In this document: positions 8,349-14,599 of the stretch, one piece after another
Position numbering within the stretch: position 1 is the stretch's first letter
Layout: every line of letters begins with the position of its first letter
Origin: UMGS1975 sp959600905
GTDB taxonomy: Bacteria > Bacillota > Clostridia > Christensenellales > QAND01
Length of the DNA: 16,220 nucleotides
Assembly (NCBI GenBank): GCA_959600905.1
Contig: CAUGNO010000019.1
Location: 1 to 16,220, forward strand
Direction: 5' to 3'
Translations under genes and position numbers: made by a program
The notes under the pieces: model-generated
The model's input: only the letters and a program-made list of their open reading frames with translations
The model's database searches: none
What the model was told of the DNA's origin: nothing

Positions 8349-8789
8349 TTATCCCTCCTGTATATATTCCATTTGATAAATCGCTTGATAGGTTTCCTCG
8401 CCGTTCTCGTTTCTTTCGATTAGGTTCGGAAACGATTCAATGCTGATTCTTGATACAACCCGGTTTTCCCCTAAATCAGGGAAATGGGCTTGCAAGGTTT
8501 GTGCATCAAAAAAACGCCCAATTTCGTTGAGCGTTCCTGTTGCATGGATTCTTTCGTTTGTATCTTCCGCTTGTACTTTGTAATAGATTGCAAAGGGGAA
8601 TTGAGCCGTATACCCGCCCAATATATCCTCCTCGCTTTTTACCGTTCCAGAAAGCTGTTGTAACATCAAACTGGGCGGGGCCAGCAATTCCTCAAGCCTT
8701 GCTTTGCATGGCAAGCCCGGTATCTCGTTGATATAGTCAAGCAGGGTTGAGATTACCTGCTGGCTTTCCGTCACGCTGATTTCGCTCAA
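8349..8789 (-). CDS. Putative tail terminator / minor capsid protein 3-like
   Basis: A 146-residue protein occupying the tail-terminator position directly before the tail tube gene. It reads like the minor capsid protein 3/gp17-like group: an N-terminal helix (ISTLLDYINEIPGL), a central strand region (AQFPFAIYYKVQAEDTNERI) and a C-terminal strand region ending YQAIYQMEYIQEG. Tail terminators cap the tube hexamer and join it to the neck. The start is TTG 8789, overlapping the stop of the previous gene as TTGA, with GGAGG nine bases upstream; no ATG is available near the start. The next gene begins four bases after its stop. Confidence is moderate because these small proteins vary widely in sequence. 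Confidence 0.72.
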   Translation of the reverse strand: MSEISVTESQQVISTLLDYINEIPGLPCKARLEELLAPPSLMLQQLSGTVKSEEDILGGYTAQFPFAIYYKVQAEDTNERIHATGTLNEIGRFFDAQTLQAHFPDLGENRVVSRISIESFPNLIERNENGEETYQAIYQMEYIQEG

Positions 8790-9136
8790 GTTCCCTGTCC
8801 TCCTATTCTTTTAGCCCCCTTCATCCAGTCAGACTTTTTCACAGCCTTAGCCTTTTCAAACCATTGTTTGCTTGCTTGTGGATGAACATTTGTATTCTTA
8901 ACGGGGTACAGATAATACTGCATTCTTGCATACGGCGCAGTATACCGTACCTGTCCAGAGCCTATCGATGTCCCACGCTGTCCAGAGCGCGCTAGGTTTA
9001 GTGATTGCGCCGGGACATATGGTTCGCTGTCCTTTAGCACAGAGCTGTCCAAAAAGCGTTGGGCCGCTGCTATGTTCCCCGCATACCGCGCGGTTACTTT
9101 TTCCGTGTTCATCACGAGTTTCCCGCTAAAGTTCAT
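8786..9136 (-). CDS. Putative minor capsid protein 2-type neck protein (HK97 gp10-like position)
   Basis: A 116-residue protein starting MNFSGKLVMNTEKVTARYAG. Features include the helix with AAAQRFLDSSVLKDSEPYVP and the later YTAPYARMQYYL, then a lysine-rich C terminus (WFEKAKAVKKSDWMKGAKRI). The pattern '...ds.pyvP...G.L..S......G.v.y.apYAr.qYy' is that of the small minor capsid proteins that fill the HK97 gp10 slot, part of the neck or tail-completion complex. ATG 9136 overlaps the previous stop (ATGA) and follows GGAGGT by nine bases; a GTG at 9160 would lengthen it by eight residues but puts the ribosome binding site inside the gene. Assignment is from motif and order. Confidence 0.75.
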   Translation of the reverse strand: MNFSGKLVMNTEKVTARYAGNIAAAQRFLDSSVLKDSEPYVPAQSLNLARSGQRGTSIGSGQVRYTAPYARMQYYLYPVKNTNVHPQASKQWFEKAKAVKKSDWMKGAKRIGGQGT

Positions 9137-9540
9137 GCGCCCGTCACCTCCCAGTGCCACAGATTGCGCTGTCCATGGTTTCGCCTGTCTGCCGCGTTGA
9201 TCTTATAGCTGTCCTCCGGCGGTTTCTCACTTTCACATATACCGATACACACGCGATCTTTCCCTCCCGGAAACAAAGTCCAATTCTTTGTTTTTTCTTC
9301 CGTTTGCAGTTCGGCCCATTGATGATACGGCAAAAACGGTTTGTCTGCCTTGATCGTACCGTCATACAATGCAATGCGGGCTTTGCACGTCGTGTCGTTG
9401 CCAGTCACGCGAATCATCACGCCCCTGTTTTCTTCTACATAGGCGTTCCGAATCACCGTCTTTGTATACGCCGCCCTATATTCTACCTCGCCCAAGTAAT
9501 TGTATAAAGTGATCGTGTCCTTACAATGCTGTTTCAACAT
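9133..9540 (-). CDS. Putative minor capsid protein 1 (head completion/neck stopper)
   Basis: A 135-residue protein starting MLKQHCKDTITLYNYLGEVE. The opening KDTITLYN and the later YHQWAELQTEEKTKNWTLFP resemble the minor capsid 1 family of Firmicutes phages, thought to be a head-completion or stopper protein sitting below the adaptor and closing the head after packaging. A TTG at 9576 would add twelve residues, but ATG 9540 overlaps the stop of the adaptor gene, is preceded by a GGAG-containing site ten bases upstream, and gives the usual N terminus. The C terminus (NLWHWEVTGA) overlaps the next gene by ATGA. Function is by analogy to gene order; the fold was not tested. Confidence 0.75.
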   Translation of the reverse strand: MLKQHCKDTITLYNYLGEVEYRAAYTKTVIRNAYVEENRGVMIRVTGNDTTCKARIALYDGTIKADKPFLPYHQWAELQTEEKTKNWTLFPGGKDRVCIGICESEKPPEDSYKINAADRRNHGQRNLWHWEVTGA

Positions 9541-9890
9541 TTCATCTTCACTCCCGCATACAAAAGCCCTGTACAAGCGAGGTGTTCATAGGCAGCATTG
9601 TACTGTTCTCCTTCTTGCTCATTTTTTGAACGTGTTGTATAGGAGACAGCATAATTCCCGTCTTTTTCGCTTGTGATATTCCCTTGCGATTGCTGCTCCT
9701 TTTTGATTTCTACTACAGCACAGACCGCATTTTTCACCGCGTCCGGGATTTCCTTCAACCTCTGAATCCTTCCCATCGTAATCATGTCAAGATAGGCGCT
9801 GGCCTGGATGGACAGGCGCGGCCACTCTTGCTCGGCGACCGCGCTTCCATGGTAACTGTCTGTGTAATAGGCATAGTCAGCGTACTCCAT
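9534..9890 (-). CDS. Head-tail connector / adaptor protein (gp6-like)
   Basis: A 118-residue, mostly helical protein placed immediately after the capsid genes, where Firmicutes siphophages encode the adaptor that binds the portal ring and extends the neck channel. It contains YYTDSYHGSAVAEQEWPRLS and AYLDMITMGRIQRLKEIPDA, the layout of the HK97 gp6-like adaptor fold in which short helices around a W/PRL and an AS.YLD motif are typical. ATG 9890 is chosen because AAGGAGG stands seven bases upstream; a TTG one codon earlier is not needed. Its end overlaps the next gene by seven bases. The call depends on position, size and fold-like pattern; exact family not verified. Confidence 0.75.
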   Translation of the reverse strand: MEYADYAYYTDSYHGSAVAEQEWPRLSIQASAYLDMITMGRIQRLKEIPDAVKNAVCAVVEIKKEQQSQGNITSEKDGNYAVSYTTRSKNEQEGEQYNAAYEHLACTGLLYAGVKMKC

Positions 9891-9994
9891 CAAAGCCCCT
9901 CCTTAACCGCAGTCAAAATGTCGGCCTTTTTTGTCAGGCCGGAGACGTCTATGCCGTTGTCAGCAGCAAACGCTCTTAACTGTGTCACTGTCAT
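9890..9994 (-). CDS. HeH/LEM (Rho_N-like) domain, probably the frameshifted C-terminal extension of the capsid protein
   Basis: A 34-residue reading frame, MTVTQLRAFAADNGIDVSGL followed by TKKADILTAVKEGL, matches the helix-extension-helix/LEM or Rho N-terminal type of small domain (pattern TVxQLxxxAxxxGIDxSGLxKKxDIL). The domain is common at the ends of phage structural proteins and may bind nucleic acid or partner proteins. The first ATG (9994) has no ribosome binding site: the bases before it are AAGACACCCGATGAT. The frame is open upstream through a Pro/Asp/Thr linker (SGSLTDQPKTPDD) to the A run in the capsid gene, in the -1 phase. The simplest reading is that it is made as a capsid fusion of 318 residues. 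Its TGA overlaps the ATG of the next gene (TGATG), and its end contains that gene's AAGGAGG site. Independent translation remains possible. Confidence 0.7.
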   Translation of the reverse strand: MTVTQLRAFAADNGIDVSGLTKKADILTAVKEGL

Positions 9995-10009
9995 ATCATC
10001 GGGTGTCTT

Positions 10010-10042
10010 GGGCTGATCTGTCAGGCTCCCGCTTTTTTTTTT
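10010..10042 (-). promoter_or_regulatory. Putative -1 frameshift (or transcriptional slippage) site at the end of the capsid gene
   Basis: Ten consecutive A's (10033-10042, minus strand) include the heptamer A AAA AAA in the capsid reading phase. Two bases after the run begins a possible hairpin at 10010-10030: GGG pairs with CCC and CTGA with TCAG around a CAGA loop, with a three-base bulge. The first in-phase heptamer is five bases from this hairpin, a normal spacing for -1 frameshifting. The zero-frame TGA lies inside the hairpin. After a -1 shift the frame reads SGSLTDQPKTPDD and then the HeH/LEM-like domain without a stop. No clear upstream Shine-Dalgarno-like stimulator is seen. The hairpin is short, so slippage may depend mostly on the A run, at either the ribosome or RNA polymerase level. 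Confidence 0.6.
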
Positions 10043-10845
10043 ATGACTACGGCCTTGGCCTTGGATACCTTATGTGCGTATACCTTACGGCCCTGCACAG
10101 CCGATGCGCCGATGTATTTTCCCGATCCGTTCAGATCCTGCAAGTGGATTGCTACAGACCATTCCTCTACACGGTGGCACCAGTCAGGATGCCCTGCAAT
10201 GACCTCGACATTTTCGCCCAGGTTGTTGGATTCAAAGATCAAAAAACCCGCGATCTGGCCTACCGCGCCGGTCTGTACAACTGCATCGCCCAGGCTGGAT
10301 GCTTTGATAAATTCCGGCGATTTCAGCACCAGCGCAAACACGTCCGGCGATACAATCGCCCATCTGTTTTGCAGTGGTACGTTGGCCTTGCTCAATTCCG
10401 TCCGCAAATCAACCATGCCGTCGTATACGGTATCTGCTGTCAAGGCCGTTGTATTCGCGGAAGCCGTACCGCCCGTTTCCAGGGCAGAAATGGCGTCTTT
10501 GTCCATCTGTAAGCCCAGGGAATATCCGGCGCTGTCCAACCGTTCTGCTACAATGCCGTCCGGCACAGCCGCCGCATCGTATCCGTCAATGAGCTCGTTG
10601 ACAGCATAATCCTTGTCAATGGTCAAAGTAAGGTAGGTAGTCGTCCCGGTATTTAGGTCGATGCCTGCCGCTTTGTCATAGGCTTCAACCTCAACCTCCG
10701 TATCCCTAACCGGAATTTTCACGGCCCCTGCCTTCGGGTTCCCCTCATACCTTGTGTTAAAAATCGTGTTGTTTCTCGTTACCAGCGTTGCTCTTAGCTT
10801 CGCGTCCACGAGTTTTGAATACCGATCCTGTAAAGTGTGTGCCAT
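10021..10845 (-). CDS. Major capsid protein (HK97-like fold)
   Basis: Predicted shell protein of 274 residues that forms the hexamers and pentamers of the head. It starts MAHTLQDRYSKLVDAKLRAT and contains NTIFNTRYEGNPKAGAVKIP and TYLTLTIDKDYAVNELIDGY, patterns seen in short HK97-fold capsids of Clostridia phages that pair with a Gp20 scaffold. The start is ATG 10845 because AAGGAG at 10855-10860 sits nine bases upstream; a TTG seven codons earlier has no such site. The C terminus is odd: it reads VVIKKKAGA, encoded across a run of ten A's at 10033-10042, and the -1 frame from there stays open to 9890. A minor extended form of 318 residues is therefore possible. The zero-frame stop TGA is at 10021-10023. 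Confidence 0.9.
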   Translation of the reverse strand: MAHTLQDRYSKLVDAKLRATLVTRNNTIFNTRYEGNPKAGAVKIPVRDTEVEVEAYDKAAGIDLNTGTTTYLTLTIDKDYAVNELIDGYDAAAVPDGIVAERLDSAGYSLGLQMDKDAISALETGGTASANTTALTADTVYDGMVDLRTELSKANVPLQNRWAIVSPDVFALVLKSPEFIKASSLGDAVVQTGAVGQIAGFLIFESNNLGENVEVIAGHPDWCHRVEEWSVAIHLQDLNGSGKYIGASAVQGRKVYAHKVSKAKAVVIKKKAGA

Positions 10846-10858
10846 GTTCTTTCTCTCC

Positions 10859-11392
10859 TTAGTCAAATTTTAGATGCGGGTTCAACGCTTCAAACGCTTC
10901 CTCTACGCCATCCTTTTGCGGTGCGGTCGCGGTATGCCGCTGCCCCCAGCTTTTCGGTTCATTGAACAAGTAATCATTTTCTGCCTTGATCTGCTCGATC
11001 TGTTCTTCGAACCCGGTCAGTGCGCCGTCTTGGAATTGTATTTTTTCCATATCCAACAGGCCGCGCAGCGCCTTTGTGTTTTTTGCTCCGCTTTTTGTCA
11101 TGGCCGCTTCAAGCGCACCGTTGAGCCTTGTCTGCTGTAAATCGTTCTGCAAGGCTTGTACGTCTGTATCATACTTTCCCTGCAGCTCTGTTAACTGCTT
11201 TTTCAGCTCTTCAATACTTTTCTCTCCCGTCTCTTTTTGAAATGCCTTGATAGATTCCCTTGCCGTCTCAAGCTCTTTTTCCATCGCTTCCACGCCCTTT
11301 TTGGCTTCGTTGATGTCCGTGCCGTTTTGGGCCATGATCTTGTCAATGGCTTCCTTTTCTAAGCCAAGCTCCTGCAAAAATTCACGTTTCAT
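10859..11392 (-). CDS. Scaffolding protein, phage Gp20 family
   Basis: Predicted capsid scaffold of 177 residues, which guides procapsid assembly and is then lost. It begins MKREFLQELGLEKEAIDKIM, the pattern of the Firmicutes phage Gp20 minor structural/scaffold family. Residues about 25-105 form a long charged coiled coil (EAMEKELETARESIKAFQKE, then EELKKQLTELQGKYDTDVQA), and the C-terminal segment includes KSWGQRHTATAP and ends NPHLKFD, as expected for the capsid-binding tail. The frame opens with a GTG at 11407, but GGAGG lies at optimal distance from ATG 11392, so that start is used. The TAA stop overlaps the ribosome binding site of the capsid gene. Position directly before the major capsid gene supports the call. 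Confidence 0.88.
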   Translation of the reverse strand: MKREFLQELGLEKEAIDKIMAQNGTDINEAKKGVEAMEKELETARESIKAFQKETGEKSIEELKKQLTELQGKYDTDVQALQNDLQQTRLNGALEAAMTKSGAKNTKALRGLLDMEKIQFQDGALTGFEEQIEQIKAENDYLFNEPKSWGQRHTATAPQKDGVEEAFEALNPHLKFD

Positions 11393-11479
11393 TTTCTTTC
11401 CCTCCACTACGCTTTTTACGGGGTTGCATCCCGTGTGTCCGCTCTTTTACGTCTGCGGTTAGACAGAAATATCTATATC

Positions 11480-11506
11480 AAAAAAGCACCCATTGCAGGG
11501 TGCTTT
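11480..11506 (-). terminator. Rho-independent terminator after the MuF/immunity-like pair
   Basis: On the minus strand a perfect nine-base stem (AAAGCACCC / GGGTGCTTT) with a six-base loop is followed by a run of six T's (11485-11480). The arms are at 11498-11506 and 11483-11491. It has no comparable T run on the plus strand, so it acts on the leftward transcript. It lies 22 bases after the stop of the 73-residue gene and before the scaffold gene, dividing the head genes into two parts; downstream capsid and tail genes would need read-through, antitermination or a promoter. Confidence 0.85.
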
Positions 11507-11528
11507 ATGACCTATGGTGGTTTCTTTG

Positions 11529-11750
11529 TTAAATTGGTTCCAAATCCTCGGCTATTTCTTCCAGGGAACGCCCGTCAAAGACAGGCGCTTGCATCATTTC
11601 ATCCATAGAGGCAAAGTCAACTGTCTTTTCTCCGATGCCTATATACATATCGTTAGGAGCAAAGTAATCAATAAAGTAATCCTTGCCGCGATAGCGAAAC
11701 CATCCGTATCCGGCCGTATTCAATTCCTGTTTCAACATTTCCATCGTCAT
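11529..11750 (-). CDS. Small acidic protein, putative immunity partner of the MuF C-terminal domain
   Basis: A 73-residue protein, not recognised as a named family. It is rich in Asp and Glu, has no signal peptide or membrane segment, and ends with FDGRSLEEIAEDLEPI. The middle (YGWFRYRGKDYFIDYF, then MYIGIG) looks like a small beta-rich fold followed by a C-terminal helix. Its ATG overlaps the TGA of the minor head gene (ATGA at 11747-11750), so it is probably translated by re-initiation right after the long C-terminal domain, and an intrinsic terminator follows within 25 bases. A short acidic, coupled gene immediately downstream of a MuF protein with a C-terminal extension is the arrangement expected of an immunity protein. 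That role is inferred from context only; an alternative is a small head-associated protein. Confidence 0.6.
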   Translation of the reverse strand: MTMEMLKQELNTAGYGWFRYRGKDYFIDYFAPNDMYIGIGEKTVDFASMDEMMQAPVFDGRSLEEIAEDLEPI

Positions 11751-13273
11751 ACTATATCGCTATGCTCCTTTCTCTCCGTGTCGGACAGTTCCCTGCTCGC
11801 CCTTTTTAGGGTTCCATCTTTCTCCCAGATGTAATCATGGGCATGCTCTCCGTTTTTCCCATATCTGTGCTTATTCGGGTACCCATGATTCCCGGCATGT
11901 ATTTGTTTTACCATGGTTCCATCTTCCCCATATATGATACGGTCAATTTGCCCGGTTTTCCCAGACACCGTCTGCACAACTGCATAGGGTCTATACTTTT
12001 TCGGGATGGAAACATGCCCTTTGTTCTTCCAATCATCTGTCACTATGATGGTTCCATCTTTATTATATCTGTAACCACTGTACTTCTCAACATATTTCAG
12101 ATTGGCCCATACCGCTTTTGAGCTTATGCTTTTCCCGAAACCAAGCTGCTGCAGCCTGTCGCTCTGCGTGGGAAGCCCCGCCTGTTTTGAGAACGATTTG
12201 TATCCTCGTTCCAATGCTTTCAGCTTTGCGCTTTCCAGCATAAAATCCTCTGTTAGCCCGCCCTCATCATAGCCTGCCAGCCGGTCTCTGCTTGCCCGGA
12301 TATTCCGCTCAAACTTTCGCTGCATCTGTGTTGCGTCATAGGCCGTATACCGCTTCCCCTCATACCAAAACGGCGGCGGGTCTATATTTGCAAGCTGTTG
12401 TTTTGTATACGCCGGTGTGCTGTGTCCAGGAAAATATGGATAATAGCTATGACGGCAGTTTGCGCCGCATAGCCCTGTAACCGTTCCGTACCCGGTGGAT
12501 AAGGCAAAATTGGGATAGCCGGGTGCTTCTCCATTGGCTTTGAATTGCTTCCCCTGCCATGTCTGGTGGCTTGGCCTTGCACCTGCGTGCGCAGTCGTTT
12601 CCACGTATTCTGCCCCCATTTCCCTCATGAGAAAATCGGTCATTCTCGCCGTGGCTTGGTTAACGCCCGTCATAACCGCACGGCGTGCCGCTGCATCTAT
12701 CCGCATGCTGGTTCCGCTCGCGTATTCTACAGTGCGGAGGCCGCTGTTTGCCATGGCTTTCACTGCCTGTTTAATTGCACTTTGCGGGGTTGCTACGCCT
12801 GCCATGATCTGTATCTGTGCCATGTTCAGCGTATCAAGATAGAATTGCCCAATATTCTGAAAAACAGTTTTTCCGTTTTTCTGCACGGCAAATCCTAAAC
12901 TGCCCGTCAGGTTCAATACATCATCCAGAATGCGTTCTCTGCTTGCTTGCAAAAGAATCCGCACAGAATCATAGGCCGCGGTTTTCCCTACAGAGGCATA
13001 GGCTTCCTTTTGCCATGAAAACGAGGTGTTTTCCGATCTGTCAAACAGTTCTCCTGCCAATGCCTGCGCTCGCTCAGATACCTCCCCTGTCTTTGCAATC
13101 AGTTCGGTTTCATCATAAAAATCAGCAAGCTGTTCCCATTGATGCTTTACCGTTTCTGTAATCCCGGATTTCTTTAACCGTCTTACGATGTCACGGATGG
13201 CCCACTCTTCCAGATCGTTCATCAATACAATCATGGATTCCGGCAGCGCTTCCAAATATTCAGGCTTGAGCAT
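11747..13273 (-). CDS. Minor head protein (phage minor capsid protein 2 / MuF-type) with extra C-terminal putative effector domain
   Basis: Protein of 508 residues in two parts. Residues 1 to about 350 are a minor capsid protein 2/MuF-type core, packaged in small copy number near the portal; visible hallmarks are HAGARPSHQTWQGKQF at 229-244 and TGYGTVTGLCGANCRHSYYP at 260-279. Residues from about 395 to 508 lie beyond that core and carry three short DGT-containing units (YNKDGT 402-407, YGEDGT 448-453, WEKDGT 483-488) and a histidine-rich segment (H459, H463, H469, H477, H479; GKNGEHAHDYIW at 472-483). Such tails on MuF proteins are known in Firmicutes phages as polymorphic toxins; assigning toxin activity here is inference, and no catalytic family was recognised. 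The ribosome binding site before ATG 13273 is weak, so translation may be coupled to the portal. The stop overlaps the next gene by ATGA. Confidence 0.88.
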   Translation of the reverse strand: MLKPEYLEALPESMIVLMNDLEEWAIRDIVRRLKKSGITETVKHQWEQLADFYDETELIAKTGEVSERAQALAGELFDRSENTSFSWQKEAYASVGKTAAYDSVRILLQASRERILDDVLNLTGSLGFAVQKNGKTVFQNIGQFYLDTLNMAQIQIMAGVATPQSAIKQAVKAMANSGLRTVEYASGTSMRIDAAARRAVMTGVNQATARMTDFLMREMGAEYVETTAHAGARPSHQTWQGKQFKANGEAPGYPNFALSTGYGTVTGLCGANCRHSYYPYFPGHSTPAYTKQQLANIDPPPFWYEGKRYTAYDATQMQRKFERNIRASRDRLAGYDEGGLTEDFMLESAKLKALERGYKSFSKQAGLPTQSDRLQQLGFGKSISSKAVWANLKYVEKYSGYRYNKDGTIIVTDDWKNKGHVSIPKKYRPYAVVQTVSGKTGQIDRIIYGEDGTMVKQIHAGNHGYPNKHRYGKNGEHAHDYIWEKDGTLKRASRELSDTERKEHSDIV

Positions 13274-13276
13274 GGC

Positions 13277-14599
13277 TTATTCCATCAGCGCCGCAGAGGC
13301 CGGAACGGAGGCCCTCGCCTTTTCTTCTGTTTCCTTCAAGCCTTTGGCGCGTACTTCCCAGCCTTCCGCATATCCCATAGCCGCCATTTCCTTGATCCGC
13401 TGGTATTCCTTGTCCTCATCCGTTATCACGCTGTCGTCCATATCGACCTTGACTTCTGTAATATTGACGCCTTCTAAAAATGCAAGCGCCCATACCATAT
13501 CTGTCAGCGCCTTTTTAAGAATTGTTGTGTGCTTGCATAGGTTCTGCCATAGATCCGACTTTTCGCTCACTACCTCGGTTGCCGTTTTTGCCGTTCCACG
13601 CTCAAACTTGTATCGCGTCGTACCCAGCCCGCACTTGCTGGAAACGCAATCCAGGCCGCGCTGCAATCCCTTTTCGTGTTCTTCTGCACGAATGTTCATA
13701 TCAATTTCAACCGGCTTTTTGGTTTCACTGCCTAGGTCTATCCCATAAAAAAGCACATCTTTGGGGTCAAAAATAGCCTTGCCGACCGCTTCCCCTTCCA
13801 TTTCCACCTCCACCATATTCAGGGGAAGTATGATGCGCTTTCGTCCCAGGATAAACTCGTTGCAATAGCTGTCAAAGACTAAATCTGTTTCTTTGACTGC
13901 ATCTATTGCGTTGGCAAACACGGAAATTCCCATTGGGCAGTCAAAATCAACATTGTTCACGATGTTTGGCTTTATGATCTGGTAAAGCGGCATTTCGCTG
14001 CCTGTCTTTACCATTGTCTCTACGCCCTCCGGCAACGGCAGCGAAAGCCCTGTTTTTATGTCCACATAATCGTTGTATATCACATACTTTCCGTTTTCTA
14101 ATATATGCTGTTGGATATAGAACGCTTTTGTTTTCCCGACCTTCCGCAAGCTTGCAAATGCGCACTCTGTAATCTCGCCATTATCCCACGACAAGGGGAA
14201 AATCATTTCTGCCCGTACATAATCAATCATGGGGCTTCCCTTTGCGTCAAGGTATTCCACAAATGCGCCGGTGCCTCCTGCAAAGGAAATTTCCACAAGC
14301 TGGTTTGCACGCACGTCAAAATTATTGCGGTACAAGGTATCATGCAATGTGTTGTACCCATCCGCTTCAATTACAACGCGTTCATTCATAAGAAGGTTGG
14401 CCCAATCCTCGCATACGAGTTTCGGCATGCCCAAGGAATACCGCTCGCATCCTACAAAGGAGGCCCCGTTATAGATGTTGTATTTATGAAAAGAATCAAC
14501 CTTTCCCTTATACCATTCCATCCACGTTCTGATCTGCTCATAAAAAAACGCAGACACTGTGCTGTATCCGCGTTTCTCAAGCCATGCTAGTACGTCCAT
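13277..14599 (-). CDS. Portal protein, SPP1 gp6-like
   Basis: Predicted portal, 440 residues, forming the dodecameric ring at one head vertex through which DNA enters and leaves and to which the terminase and neck dock. The N-terminal region (YSTVSAFFYEQIRTWMEWYKG, then YSLGMPKLVCEDWANLLMNE) resembles SPP1-type portals of Firmicutes phages, and the size is at the lower end of that family. A GGGGG ribosome binding site seven bases before ATG 14599 lies inside the end of the large terminase gene, with 23 bases of overlap. It is followed three bases later by the MuF-type minor head gene, the standard SPP1 gp6-gp7 order. Function is inferred from family resemblance and from the terminase-portal-MuF order; no individual catalytic residues are expected. 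Confidence 0.9.
   Translation of the reverse strand: MDVLAWLEKRGYSTVSAFFYEQIRTWMEWYKGKVDSFHKYNIYNGASFVGCERYSLGMPKLVCEDWANLLMNERVVIEADGYNTLHDTLYRNNFDVRANQLVEISFAGGTGAFVEYLDAKGSPMIDYVRAEMIFPLSWDNGEITECAFASLRKVGKTKAFYIQQHILENGKYVIYNDYVDIKTGLSLPLPEGVETMVKTGSEMPLYQIIKPNIVNNVDFDCPMGISVFANAIDAVKETDLVFDSYCNEFILGRKRIILPLNMVEVEMEGEAVGKAIFDPKDVLFYGIDLGSETKKPVEIDMNIRAEEHEKGLQRGLDCVSSKCGLGTTRYKFERGTAKTATEVVSEKSDLWQNLCKHTTILKKALTDMVWALAFLEGVNITEVKVDMDDSVITDEDKEYQRIKEMAAMGYAEGWEVRAKGLKETEEKARASVPASAALME

Noticed and set aside
9920..9940. A second slippery heptamer, A AAA AAG, within the HeH/LEM-like frame
   Set aside because: A -1 shift there would stop after a few residues with no domain gained, so it is most likely chance from Lys codons.
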